The notes under the pieces are model-generated. The model searched no databases and had not been told where the DNA came from. It worked only from the letters and a program-made list of their open reading frames with translations. Positions 1 to 6,561 of a stretch of 16,865 nt of DNA are shown here, piece after piece; positions within the stretch are counted from its first letter, which is position 1, and each line of letters begins with the position of its first letter. This DNA comes from Spirochaetota bacterium (lineage in GTDB: Bacteria; Spirochaetota; JAGLSM01; JAKPMW01): NCBI GenBank assembly GCA_029548715.1, contig JAKPMW010000377.1:1-16865 (forward strand), read 5' to 3'. The translations under genes and the position numbers were made by a program.

Positions 1-127
1 TGAGGACTCTGATGCCGCTTTTCCCGGCTGTCAGATTGTCCCAGTATTCAGAAACGGTATGTGCGATGGGGTTGATGGTCCCCATTCCCGTTACTACGAC
101 TCGAGTTTTGGAAGGATCACGTTTCAT
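1..127 (-). CDS. fabF: Beta-ketoacyl-ACP synthase II, N-terminal fragment (cut by window edge)
   Basis: Reading the minus strand from the ATG at 127 gives 42 codons without a stop before the window ends. The translation starts MKRDPSKTRVVVTGMGTINP and continues with a WDNLTAGKSGI segment. The RVVVTGMG strand followed about 20 residues later by W-x-NL-x-AGKSGI is the classic N-terminus of FabF-type condensing enzymes, which extend the acyl chain on acyl carrier protein in type II fatty acid synthesis in the cytoplasm. The catalytic Cys-His-His residues lie outside the window, so activity cannot be judged. FabB or another KAS paralogue is the alternative; the N-terminal motif fits FabF best. 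Upstream (minus strand) lies a purine-rich GGAAAAG about 8 bases before the ATG, a weak ribosome-binding site. It is transcribed divergently from the P83/100 gene. No acpP gene precedes it, although acpP-fabF is a common arrangement. Confidence 0.85.
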   Translation of the reverse strand, partial: MKRDPSKTRVVVTGMGTINPIAHTVSEYWDNLTAGKSGIRVL

Positions 128-160
128 TGGCAGTTCTTTTCCAAGGTTGGATAGTCGTGC

Positions 161-238
161 GTGGCAGGCACGGGTACCATACAGCAGGGTGGAGTGCGCC
201 ACAAGGATACCCCGGGTACGGGATATCCACCTCCGCCC
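161..238 (-). promoter_or_regulatory. Structured leader of fabF with two mutually exclusive stems
   Basis: Within the likely fabF leader, 220-228 pairs with 205-213 to give a 9-bp stem around a 6-base loop. It is unbroken on the minus-strand RNA (one G-U pair), while the plus strand has a mismatch. An outer arm, 231-238 with 187-194, extends it with one mismatch on the minus strand. A second stem, 161-165 with 198-202 plus 168-171 with 194-197 (2-base bulge), uses bases 194-202. It overlaps the outer arm only at 194, but its strands enclose 187-193, so it cannot form together with the long hairpin. I recognise no known riboswitch class. There is no U-run, so this is not a plain terminator. 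Confidence 0.35.
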
Positions 239-247
239 GTAACTACC

Positions 248-277
248 ACAATAACCAATTCGTAAAGCTCAGGTCAA
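248..277 (-). promoter_or_regulatory. Possible fabF promoter
   Basis: On the minus strand a TTGACC (272-277, 5 of 6 to the sigma-70 -35 consensus) is followed after 18 bases by TATTGT (248-253, 4 of 6 to the -10). This would start RNA near 241 and give fabF a leader of about 115 bases. The match is moderate and only inferred from sequence. Confidence 0.3.
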
Positions 278-306
278 GTGCATCATTGCCTGCCAGCCCT
301 CAAATT

Positions 307-335
307 TTGACAGAAGCAGCAAGATGTGATATGAA
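307..335 (+). promoter_or_regulatory. Sigma-70-type promoter of the P83/100-kinase operon
   Basis: A perfect TTGACA (307-312) is separated by exactly 17 bases from TATGAA (330-335), which is preceded by TG at 327-328 as in extended -10 promoters. The expected start of transcription is near 342. That places the upstream in-frame ATG at 338 before the transcript begins and supports the ATG at 377 as the true start, with a leader of about 35 bases. Confidence 0.6.
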
Positions 336-376
336 TAATGGAACGCGAACGGACAGATTCGCTGATGGGGGCGTGT

Positions 377-2068
377 ATGGTACGGCGTTTGATGCTGGTG
401 TGTGCGGGTGTGGCTTTGTGTGCGGTTTCGCTTGGGGCCTTGACGGTTGCCGAGCAGGAGATCCGCCGGGGTGCGCCGGTTGAATTCGTCAATTATCGCG
501 GGCGTTATACCAGGATTGTGACTCCTGCACAGCTGCGGGGTGCAGGGCTTGAGCTGTCCCGGATGGCAACGCTTTCAAACCGCAAGTATATCGCCCGTCG
601 TCAGTATTCGGTCATCCGGGCGATTGATCTTTCGCTGACCAATCGGTTTGATGCCGATATCTTCATGCTCGAGCCTGCGAGCGATATTGTGGACATCAAT
701 GGTGTCCGGGATGTCCTTGGTGGCTACCTCTCGGGGCAGTATGGGTACTCCGAGCGTGACGGGCGGGTGCTGGCGACGTTTGTGACATACTACAATGCGA
801 TCTACCGGGGTCAGGCGGAGTATGTCCGGACTGCGTACAAACCCGTTGTCAGCTCGCGTCTTGTCCCTGCACATATCGGGATCGACCGCAATTATCGTAA
901 CTGGCCGGGGCGTACCCAGATGCTTGTTCCCCTGGTGACATCGACCAATGGCGGAAAACCGAAACTGGATATTGACGGGTTTACCGGGAAGGAAATCATT
1001 TCAACACTCACCAACAGGCCAGACAAGGGGATTCCCGAGCGCAAGGACCTGATCGAGATCAAAAAGGACGATCTGGACAAAAAGCAGCAGGATCTTGACA
1101 AGGAAAAAAAGAAACTCGAAGACGACAAGAAGAAGCTGGACGAGGACAAAAAGGATCTCAAGAAACAGGAAGATGATCTTGATAAAAAAAAGGAAGACCT
1201 GAAGAAAGAGACCGATCCGGTGAAAGCCGAGATCAAAAAGGATGAGATCGCAAAAACCGGACAGGAAATAGAGAAAAAGAAGGACGAGATCAAAAAGGGC
1301 GAAGAAGCCATCAAGAAAGACGAAACCAAGGTAGACAAGAAACAGGATGACCTGGACAAAAAGAAGGACGAGGTCAAAAAAGACGAGACCAGCCTCAAAA
1401 AAGACGAGCTCAAGCTGGCCGAGGACAAGCTTCCCCAGGTGATCAAGGATGACCTCAAAAAGAAGCAGGATGAGGTTGACAAGACAAAGCAGGAACTCGA
1501 CAAGAAAGCCGATGAACTCAAAAAACGCGAGGACGAACTCAAAAAGGGTGAGCTTGACCGGAATGTGTATGACGGGGGGCTGTACTATCTGAAGGTGATT
1601 GAGCCGCTTGATGATGGTCACTACAAAAATGAAATGGTCCTGATCAACCCGGTCACCAGAAAGGTTGCGCTGGTTTCATCCTTCAAGAACATCTGTGGTA
1701 ACCGGTATGACATTTTTGGCGGAGGCGCTGTTGTTATCGGGTACGAAGGCAACCACACAAGCGGGCATTTTCTTGTGCTGCTTGACCCCAAAAAACTGGA
1801 TGTTGTTTCGCGAGGCAGGGTCAATGTGTACTGGCGCAGTTTTGTCGAGGTCAAGGCTGATTCGGTCTACGCGGTGGTGCAGGATAACGGATTTTTCCTG
1901 GGCAAGTTTGATGGCAAGCTCGAACAGGTCTCAAGGTCAAAAGAAAAAATTGACAAGGACAGTTTCATCAGCTTTTTCGGTGACTACATCTATGTCAACT
2001 CGCACGAAAAAAAGATTCTGGTCTTTCAGGCATCCGACCTTTCACTGGTCGACACGATCCAGCCGTAA
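377..2068 (+). CDS. P83/100-family spirochaetal antigen, secreted
   Basis: A 563-residue secreted protein. It has a signal peptide (about residues 1-24, MVRRLMLVCAG..., with a likely cut near LGA-LTV). A conserved N-terminal domain follows, with EFVNYRG, then VLGGYLSGQYGY, TYYNAIYRG and WPGRTQMLVPL, which recall the Borrelia p83/100 antigen. A long, almost purely Lys/Asp/Glu/Leu/Gln coiled coil spans about residues 228-393 (1058-1552). The C-terminal domain, beginning YLKVIEPL and rich in short beta strands (VLINPVTRKVAL, FLVLLDPKKLDVV, ILVFQASDLSLVDT), looks like a beta-propeller remnant. The biochemical role of the family is not established. It is likely periplasmic or envelope-associated. 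ATG 377 is chosen over 338 and 365 because it starts the signal peptide, has a G-rich stretch (366-371) upstream and lies after the predicted transcription start. The kinase gene follows after 12 bases. Confidence 0.85.
   Translation: MVRRLMLVCAGVALCAVSLGALTVAEQEIRRGAPVEFVNYRGRYTRIVTPAQLRGAGLELSRMATLSNRKYIARRQYSVIRAIDLSLTNRFDADIFMLEPASDIVDINGVRDVLGGYLSGQYGYSERDGRVLATFVTYYNAIYRGQAEYVRTAYKPVVSSRLVPAHIGIDRNYRNWPGRTQMLVPLVTSTNGGKPKLDIDGFTGKEIISTLTNRPDKGIPERKDLIEIKKDDLDKKQQDLDKEKKKLEDDKKKLDEDKKDLKKQEDDLDKKKEDLKKETDPVKAEIKKDEIAKTGQEIEKKKDEIKKGEEAIKKDETKVDKKQDDLDKKKDEVKKDETSLKKDELKLAEDKLPQVIKDDLKKKQDEVDKTKQELDKKADELKKREDELKKGELDRNVYDGGLYYLKVIEPLDDGHYKNEMVLINPVTRKVALVSSFKNICGNRYDIFGGGAVVIGYEGNHTSGHFLVLLDPKKLDVVSRGRVNVYWRSFVEVKADSVYAVVQDNGFFLGKFDGKLEQVSRSKEKIDKDSFISFFGDYIYVNSHEKKILVFQASDLSLVDTIQP
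1058..1552 (+). repeat. Charged heptad coiled-coil region of the P83/100 protein
   Basis: About 165 codons of degenerate heptads of the type KKDDLDK, KKKDEIKK, KKDELKL. The strong base bias (AAG/AAA, GAC/GAG) also opens two long antisense frames that are not genes. The degeneracy means this is a protein-level repeat rather than a DNA satellite. Confidence 0.8.
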
Positions 2069-2080
2069 GCCGGAACCAGA

Positions 2081-3634
2081 ATGGCACGAAAGCGCAGGCA
2101 GGAAGGCAGCGGCGACGAGTCAGTTGAGGCGCTCAAGCAGCTGCTGATGCAGCAGCGTCGCCGCATCGAGGAGCTCGAGCGCATCAACGAGATGCATGAC
2201 CGGGCCGAGGAGTTTTCGCGCCAGGAACGACTTGATGCCGAGCGGATGCTTGAGGCGCGCGAAAAGCTTCAGAGTCTTTCCGAACAGGAGCGAATGGCGG
2301 CCGAGCGGACAATCCGGGCCCAGGAAGGTCTGCAGCGTCTGGCCGAGATGGAGCTGATGGCAGCAGACAGGACGATCCGGGCCCAGGAGACCCTGCACGA
2401 GCTGGCCGAAAAGGAGCGAAGAGCGGCGGATGCCACAATCCGGGCCCAGGAAGAGCTGCAGCATCTGGCTGAGAGTGAGCGCTTGCAGGCTGAAGAGTTG
2501 TTGGCTGCACATGACAGGATCGAGATGCTGACAGTCAGTGAGATCAAGCAGAGAGACGCTGTCCTGGCTGCGATCCTTTCGATGAATGTTCGCATCAATT
2601 CACTGCAGCCCGTCGATGACCTGCTTGAGCATACCCTTGTCGAAGCCTGCCGGCTTTTTGGTGCGAGCCGGGGTTTTATTGCACGCTACACAGGCGCCAA
2701 CATGTCACCGATAGCGCGGACAGGGTTTGTCTTTGAGGCGGATGCCGACAGGATACTTGAGGCGATTTTGTCCGGGCGTTCGGTAGTTGGCCTGCATGCC
2801 AAGCTTACCCGTGAGGGGCGCACAATAGGTCTTGTCTATCTTGAGCGAAATATGGATGGTGACGGGTTTTCGACCATTGACAGCGAATTTCTCGAGATAC
2901 TGGCCTCACAGCTTTCGGTCGGATTCAACAACTCCCTGCTCTACAACAGGCTGCGCCAGCAAAACAGGGAATTACGACGAATGATCATGCTGAAAAACAA
3001 TTTTATTGAACATCTCTCGGGCGATCTCCAGCGACCACTCGGCAAGCTTGTCGATATGATTTCAGGAGAAGACTGTTCACGCCACAAGGAGGCGGTCAGT
3101 CTTGCCGAGTGGCTTCGCCGGACAGTCAACAAGGTTATCTCGGTGGCAGCCCTGCAGCAGGAAGTCGATGAGATGTATCTGCATTCGATCCGTATGGATG
3201 TGATGATACGGGAGATTGTGCAGGCCCTCCAGGACGAGATCGACAGGCGCCAGATTTTGGTGCAGTACGAATTTCCCGAGGCTATCAAGCCATTTGACGG
3301 GAACCAGGATATCATCCACACGATCATGGACGAGGTGATCTGCAACGCCGTTGTCTACAACAGGATCGGGGGGAGCCTGCGGATTCTGATAAATCAGGAT
3401 TCACAGTTTTGTCACATAACCATAGCGGATACCGGCATCGGGATCCGCAAGGATGATCTCGACAAGGTGTTTGAGCGGTTTTATCGTGCGGGGACTTCGC
3501 ATGATCTGTATAACCGGGGTGCGGGCCTTGGTTTGTATATTGTGCGGAATTTTATCGAGGCCTATGGAGGATCTATTTCCCTCTCGAGTATACAGGAAAA
3601 GGGCACCGAAGTGTCCCTTTCCTTTCCCATGTAG
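2081..3634 (+). CDS. Soluble coiled-coil/GAF histidine-kinase-like protein with a Gly in place of the H-box His
   Basis: A 517-residue protein without signal peptide or membrane segments, so probably cytoplasmic. Order: charged N-terminus; coiled-coil stalk with five 21-residue repeats (49-153); GAF-like domain (about 160-288, starting AAILSMNVRINSLQPVDDLL); dimerisation/H-box region (about 300-360); HATPase_c (about 400-517). The ATPase half looks intact: N-box Asn422 (EVICNAVVYN), G1 DTGIGI (450-455), F-box FERFYR (464-469), G2 GAGLGL (480-485). The H-box, which should read F-x-x-x-x-S-H-E-L-R-x-P-L, reads F308-IEHLS-G314-DLQRPL. The phosphoacceptor His is Gly, though a His sits three residues earlier (H311). 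It may be a pseudokinase, a partner of another kinase, or use H311. It is the second gene of the P83/100 operon. The ribosome-binding site is weak (GGAA at 2072-2075). Confidence 0.85.
   Translation: MARKRRQEGSGDESVEALKQLLMQQRRRIEELERINEMHDRAEEFSRQERLDAERMLEAREKLQSLSEQERMAAERTIRAQEGLQRLAEMELMAADRTIRAQETLHELAEKERRAADATIRAQEELQHLAESERLQAEELLAAHDRIEMLTVSEIKQRDAVLAAILSMNVRINSLQPVDDLLEHTLVEACRLFGASRGFIARYTGANMSPIARTGFVFEADADRILEAILSGRSVVGLHAKLTREGRTIGLVYLERNMDGDGFSTIDSEFLEILASQLSVGFNNSLLYNRLRQQNRELRRMIMLKNNFIEHLSGDLQRPLGKLVDMISGEDCSRHKEAVSLAEWLRRTVNKVISVAALQQEVDEMYLHSIRMDVMIREIVQALQDEIDRRQILVQYEFPEAIKPFDGNQDIIHTIMDEVICNAVVYNRIGGSLRILINQDSQFCHITIADTGIGIRKDDLDKVFERFYRAGTSHDLYNRGAGLGLYIVRNFIEAYGGSISLSSIQEKGTEVSLSFPM
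2225..2539 (+). repeat. Five tandem 63-bp repeats (21 residues each) in the kinase stalk
   Basis: The protein repeats in exact 21-residue steps at residues 49, 70, 91, 112 and 133. Each unit has the form E-R-x-x-A-x-x-T/L-I/L-R-A-Q-E-x-L-x-x-L-A-E, that is, three heptads. At DNA level the 14-base string ATCCGGGCCCAGGA recurs at 2312, 2375 and 2438, exactly 63 bases apart. The middle units therefore arose by recent duplication or are kept alike by recombination, while the outer two have diverged. Confidence 0.9.
3595..3622. terminator. Hairpin with UUCG loop at the convergent kinase junction (candidate bidirectional terminator)
   Basis: Bases 3595-3606 pair with 3611-3622, a 12-bp stem with one mismatch and one wobble, around a 4-base loop (3607-3610). 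On the minus-strand RNA the loop is UUCG closed by C-G, the exceptionally stable tetraloop. It lies 20 bases beyond the stop of the minus-strand kinase but inside the last codons of the plus-strand kinase (segment EKGTEVSLSF). Only 7 bases separate the two stops and no other terminator is visible. The U-tracts are short, so Rho-independent action is not certain. Confidence 0.5.
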
Positions 3635-3641
3635 TTCGACC

Positions 3642-5357
3642 CTAAAAAATGATTGTGTATCTGGTCCCCCGGGATCTGTCAAGCGTGAGGTCTGCCTGAA
3701 GCTGCTTGCACAGGATAGACACAAGCTGCAGCCCGAAGGAATGGGCTGATGCCATGTCAAGGCCGTCAGGTAATCCACAGCCATCATCTTCGATGACAAG
3801 GACAAACTGCTTACCAGGCGTCGTGCCATTCATGGATGTCAGGGAGATACGGATATTTCCGGTACTCTCTCCTGGGAAGGCATGCTTCATTGAATTCGAT
3901 ACGAGCTCGTTGAGAATCAGTCCGCAGGGTATGGCCTTTACCAGATCCAGGCTGGTCTCACTGTTTTCGATTGAATAATTGATGCGCTGCTCGCGATCCA
4001 GGGCCTCTGACAGGGAGGAGAGAATGCGATTGGCCACCGGACCAAAGGAGATGGATGAAAGATTGTCGGACCTGTACAGCTCTTCATGGACGATTGCCAT
4101 GCTGTGTACACGCTGGGCTATCTGCTGGAGTGCGTCAATTGAATGCGGGTCCCGCTGGAAGTCTGCCTGGGTCTCAAGCAGACTGACCACGATTTGCATG
4201 TTGTTTTTAACACGATGGTGTACTTCACGCAGCAACGTCTCCTTTTCGGACAATGACTTTCTGAGCGCTGTTTCTGCAGAATTCTTCTCGTTATAGTACA
4301 GTTCGATCCTGTCAAGAATCCCGTTGACTGTCTCCACGATCGGGGCAAAGTCCTGCGAAGGGACGGAGGGCAGTCGGTACCAGGGTCGTGCGTCCGGGTC
4401 GATGGCACGTATCCCCTGCTCGAGAAGCGCCAGAGGGAGATCGATATGCCTGCGCTGGTACCAGATAAAGGAACCCCAGATGACAAGTGAAACGGCAATG
4501 ATGGCGATAAACGTCAACTTCAGGGTGTCAAGGGTTGCATCCAGCTGGGTGTCAGGTACGAAGGAGGCTACGATGAGGTCAAGGGGCTCCATCTGCCTGA
4601 AGACGAGGAATCCGTCGGTTCCGCCCAGCTCGACCTCCAGTGAACCGGATTTTGTCTGTGAAATATTGGTCAGGACTCTTGCATAATCAGGATGGGGGAG
4701 CTTGACATCAAGGGGGTTGCGGTTTGTTGTTATTGAAGAGTGTGCAAGAAGATGTCCGTCGGTGCTGACAACAAATGAACTTCCAGTCCCGTCAGGTGAG
4801 GTGACCGCGATTCGTGCCAGCAGGGAATCAATAGGAAGGTCACCAGCCAAAACTCCCTTGAGCATGCCTGTCTGGCCAAAGATCGGCTTGCAGACCGTGA
4901 TGATCAGCTTGTCCCTGCTTGCATTGAGAAATACGGGCGTTGTTGTCAGGTCTCCGGCGCGCAGGGCTGCCAGATACCAGGGACGTGTGCGCAGATCAAA
5001 GCCTGAGGGCATCTTCCACTTGCTGGCGTTTATCATCCGGTTGTCGGGAGTTCCAAAATACAGGGTTGTGAAGTCCCGTCCCGATTCCAGAAACGTCTCA
5101 AGATATCGCAGGGTAGCGCTCTCGTCAGTGTCATTTTTTTTGACGAGTGTTCCTGCCAGATTGATGATCTGGCCGTGTTCGCGAATCCACCCATCAATGC
5201 TGCTGATCTCACGCTCGATGAAAATCCGCATTACGTCATTATCCTTGGTCCTCAGTGTGTCCCGGGATATGAGGTACTGGATAACAACGGATGCAGTCAT
5301 GACGGTCAGGACAAGGCCCGCCAGGAGGTGAAGTCTGAGACTGCGCTTCATCGGCAT
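3642..5357 (-). CDS. Membrane-bound sensor histidine kinase, Cache sensor plus HisKA_2 core
   Basis: A 571-residue kinase. Transmembrane segment 1 is at about residues 9-30. An extracytoplasmic region follows at about 45-270, with the double-Cache signature around RTRPWYLAAL and later GVLAGDLPID. Transmembrane segment 2 is at about 280-299. A HAMP-like linker (about 301-352) leads to a HisKA_2 domain with EVHHRVKNN (phosphoacceptor probably H381) and an HATPase with N-box LNELVSNSMKHAFP (N483, N488), G1 DDGCGLPDG (524-532) and the FGLQLV motif (541-546). The family autophosphorylates and passes phosphate to a response regulator; none is in the window. Start at 5357 because GGAGGAG lies 7 bases upstream and the membrane segment follows directly. 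The open frame reaches further back but that part lacks a ribosome-binding site and sense. The ligand is unknown; Cache domains typically bind small molecules such as amino acids or carboxylates. Confidence 0.88.
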   Translation of the reverse strand: MPMKRSLRLHLLAGLVLTVMTASVVIQYLISRDTLRTKDNDVMRIFIEREISSIDGWIREHGQIINLAGTLVKKNDTDESATLRYLETFLESGRDFTTLYFGTPDNRMINASKWKMPSGFDLRTRPWYLAALRAGDLTTTPVFLNASRDKLIITVCKPIFGQTGMLKGVLAGDLPIDSLLARIAVTSPDGTGSSFVVSTDGHLLAHSSITTNRNPLDVKLPHPDYARVLTNISQTKSGSLEVELGGTDGFLVFRQMEPLDLIVASFVPDTQLDATLDTLKLTFIAIIAVSLVIWGSFIWYQRRHIDLPLALLEQGIRAIDPDARPWYRLPSVPSQDFAPIVETVNGILDRIELYYNEKNSAETALRKSLSEKETLLREVHHRVKNNMQIVVSLLETQADFQRDPHSIDALQQIAQRVHSMAIVHEELYRSDNLSSISFGPVANRILSSLSEALDREQRINYSIENSETSLDLVKAIPCGLILNELVSNSMKHAFPGESTGNIRISLTSMNGTTPGKQFVLVIEDDGCGLPDGLDMASAHSFGLQLVSILCKQLQADLTLDRSRGTRYTIIF

Positions 5358-5384
5358 TCGGGAACTCCTCCACTTGACGCGATC

Positions 5385-5404
5385 TTCCAGTATTGTACTG
5401 TCAA
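5385..5404 (-). promoter_or_regulatory. Possible -10 element and 13-bp palindrome upstream of the HisKA_2 kinase
   Basis: On the minus strand TACAAT (5392-5397, 5 of 6 to the -10 consensus) would start RNA near 5385, 28 bases before the ATG and just upstream of the GGAGGAG site. No convincing -35 is present. The same bases form a perfect inverted repeat, CAGTA-TTG-TACTG (5388-5400), which could be an operator covering the -10. Weak evidence. Confidence 0.25.
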
Positions 5405-5467
5405 CTGCCCTGTAATGAAAGAGGAGAGTGCATGCGCAATCCGTGCGGAGAAGTGATGAGAAACTGC

Positions 5468-5494
5468 TAAATCTTTTCAAAAAAACTCCGACCA
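5468..5494 (+). promoter_or_regulatory. Possible sigma-28 (FliA)-like promoter of flaA
   Basis: TAAA (5468-5471), a 15-base spacer, then TCCGACCA (5487-5494), which shares 5 of 8 bases with the flagellar -10 GCCGATAA. Spacing is ideal but the -10 is imperfect. Transcription would begin near 5501 and leave a leader of about 120 bases. flaA in some spirochaetes is reported to use a sigma-70 type promoter, so this is tentative. Confidence 0.3.
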
Positions 5495-5523
5495 TCAGAA
5501 AGGGAAACGGACTTCCCGGCAAT

Positions 5524-5555
5524 CATCATCTGAAATGGATTTCACAATCATGATG
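5524..5555 (+). promoter_or_regulatory. Hairpin in the flaA leader
   Basis: TGAAAT (5531-5536) and ATTTCA (5539-5544) form a perfect inverted repeat, and outside it CATCAT (5524-5529) pairs with ATGATG (5550-5555) across a small interior loop. Next to it are the 8-base palindromes ATCATGAT (5547-5554) and TGTGCACA (5554-5561). The tight 2-base inner loop would open in RNA, so the site may equally be a DNA-binding operator. The rest of 5358-5622 shows no credible gene. Confidence 0.3.
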
Positions 5556-5622
5556 TGCACAATCGATGCCCGTCTGGTCCCTGACAGGACGGATGCAAGG
5601 CGTCGTATGCCGGAGGGTCAAT

Positions 5623-6561
5623 ATGGTGTTTACCAAGCGTATGCGTATTGTGTCAGTTCTCATTGGAGCGGTCATTCTGCTGATCCCAGCTCTTGTGCTG
5701 GCGCTTGATGACATTACGGTCATCGATTTTGGCGGCTACGAAAAACGGATTACCGCAGAGTTTCAAAGCATCAGCACGAATACCCAGCCTGTAAATCAGG
5801 ATGGCTCACCAAATTATGTGCTGACGCCTTCGGTGATGGCAGTCAGCAACTGGATTGTCGAGGTGCGGTCTTCCGGGTTGCGTATTCCAAATATTATCAA
5901 GTCCCAGTGTCTGCCCGTAAACAGCAAGCTTCAGAAACAGAGTGTCATGGGTGTCAGGATCAATTTTCCTGAAACACGGCAAAACGACCGCGCCTATATC
6001 CGTCCCCAGTTCGAGTTCCATGTCTATGACAAAAAGGGAAATTTCACCAACCTTTCCAACGGGATAGTTGCCAATGTTGGACTGATCAAGGACATGTCGG
6101 TCTGGGTCAAGGGGCGCAACTACCCCTTCGATTTTGCAGTCCGCATGATCGACCAGGACAGCAAGGCCCACGAGTTTTTCTTTGGCAACCTCTTTTTCGA
6201 CAATTGGCGCAAACTGACCTGGGTAAACCCCAACTACATTGATCAGGTCAAGGACCGGGTGATCATTCGCAAGCCGATGTATCCCAAGGATCTGCCCTTT
6301 CTCAAATTCAGCTCGTTTGTTGTCTACAGGAACATGGACCAGATCGGGGGGGATTTTGTCCTGTACATCAAGAATCTGACCATGCGCTATGAGCGCCATG
6401 CAACGAGTATTCTTGAGGACGACATTGACGATGAAGAGGTCTGGAAGATTCTTCAGCAGCGCGCAATCGACAATATGCAGCGTGAGCAGAAGGGTCTGGC
6501 CGAGAAGGCGCATGATCTCAAGCAGAACATCAAACTGCAAAAAGAAGGCAATGTCCAGTGA
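5623..6561 (+). CDS. flaA: Flagellar filament outer layer protein FlaA
   Basis: A 312-residue secreted protein that sheaths the FlaB core of the spirochaetal periplasmic flagellum. A signal peptide (residues 1-27) ends VLA before LDDITVIDF. Family landmarks recalled from treponemal FlaA are present in order: VIDFGGY, SNWIVEVRSS, MGVRINFPE, the VWVKGRNYPFDF segment (160-171), FFDNWRKLTWVNPNYI, DRVIIRKPMYP (211-221), GGDFVLYIKNLTMRYE and the acidic DIDDEEVWKILQQR near the C-terminus. A short Lys/Gln-rich tail follows. The start at 5623 is chosen over upstream in-frame ATGs (5566, 5593) because CGGAGGG lies 7 bases before it and it begins the signal peptide. The stop overlaps the start of the NIF3 gene. 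The length is close to other FlaA1 proteins. No other flagellar gene is nearby. Confidence 0.93.
   Translation: MVFTKRMRIVSVLIGAVILLIPALVLALDDITVIDFGGYEKRITAEFQSISTNTQPVNQDGSPNYVLTPSVMAVSNWIVEVRSSGLRIPNIIKSQCLPVNSKLQKQSVMGVRINFPETRQNDRAYIRPQFEFHVYDKKGNFTNLSNGIVANVGLIKDMSVWVKGRNYPFDFAVRMIDQDSKAHEFFFGNLFFDNWRKLTWVNPNYIDQVKDRVIIRKPMYPKDLPFLKFSSFVVYRNMDQIGGDFVLYIKNLTMRYERHATSILEDDIDDEEVWKILQQRAIDNMQREQKGLAEKAHDLKQNIKLQKEGNVQ

Noticed and set aside
338..376. Upstream ATG starts (338, 365) for the P83/100 gene
   Set aside because: 338 lies before the predicted transcription start and neither has a ribosome-binding site. The signal peptide begins at 377.
892..1621. Two long antisense open frames (216 and 206 codons) across the P83/100 coiled coil
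   Set aside because: Their Ser/Phe- or Leu/Phe-rich translations are the mirror of the Lys/Asp/Glu codon bias on the plus strand. No ribosome-binding site or recognisable domain.
2225..2539. CRISPR or intergenic satellite reading of the 63-bp repeats
   Set aside because: The period is a multiple of three, units are contiguous and the repeat is conserved at protein level as heptads. It is coding.
5418..5456. 13-codon frame MKEESACAIRAEK in the flaA/kinase gap
   Set aside because: Too short, no ribosome-binding site of its own, no similarity recognised.
5358..5522. N-terminal extension of the Cache kinase (frame open to 5522)
   Set aside because: The extension lacks a ribosome-binding site and would bury the first membrane segment. 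GGAGGAG sits at the right distance from 5357.
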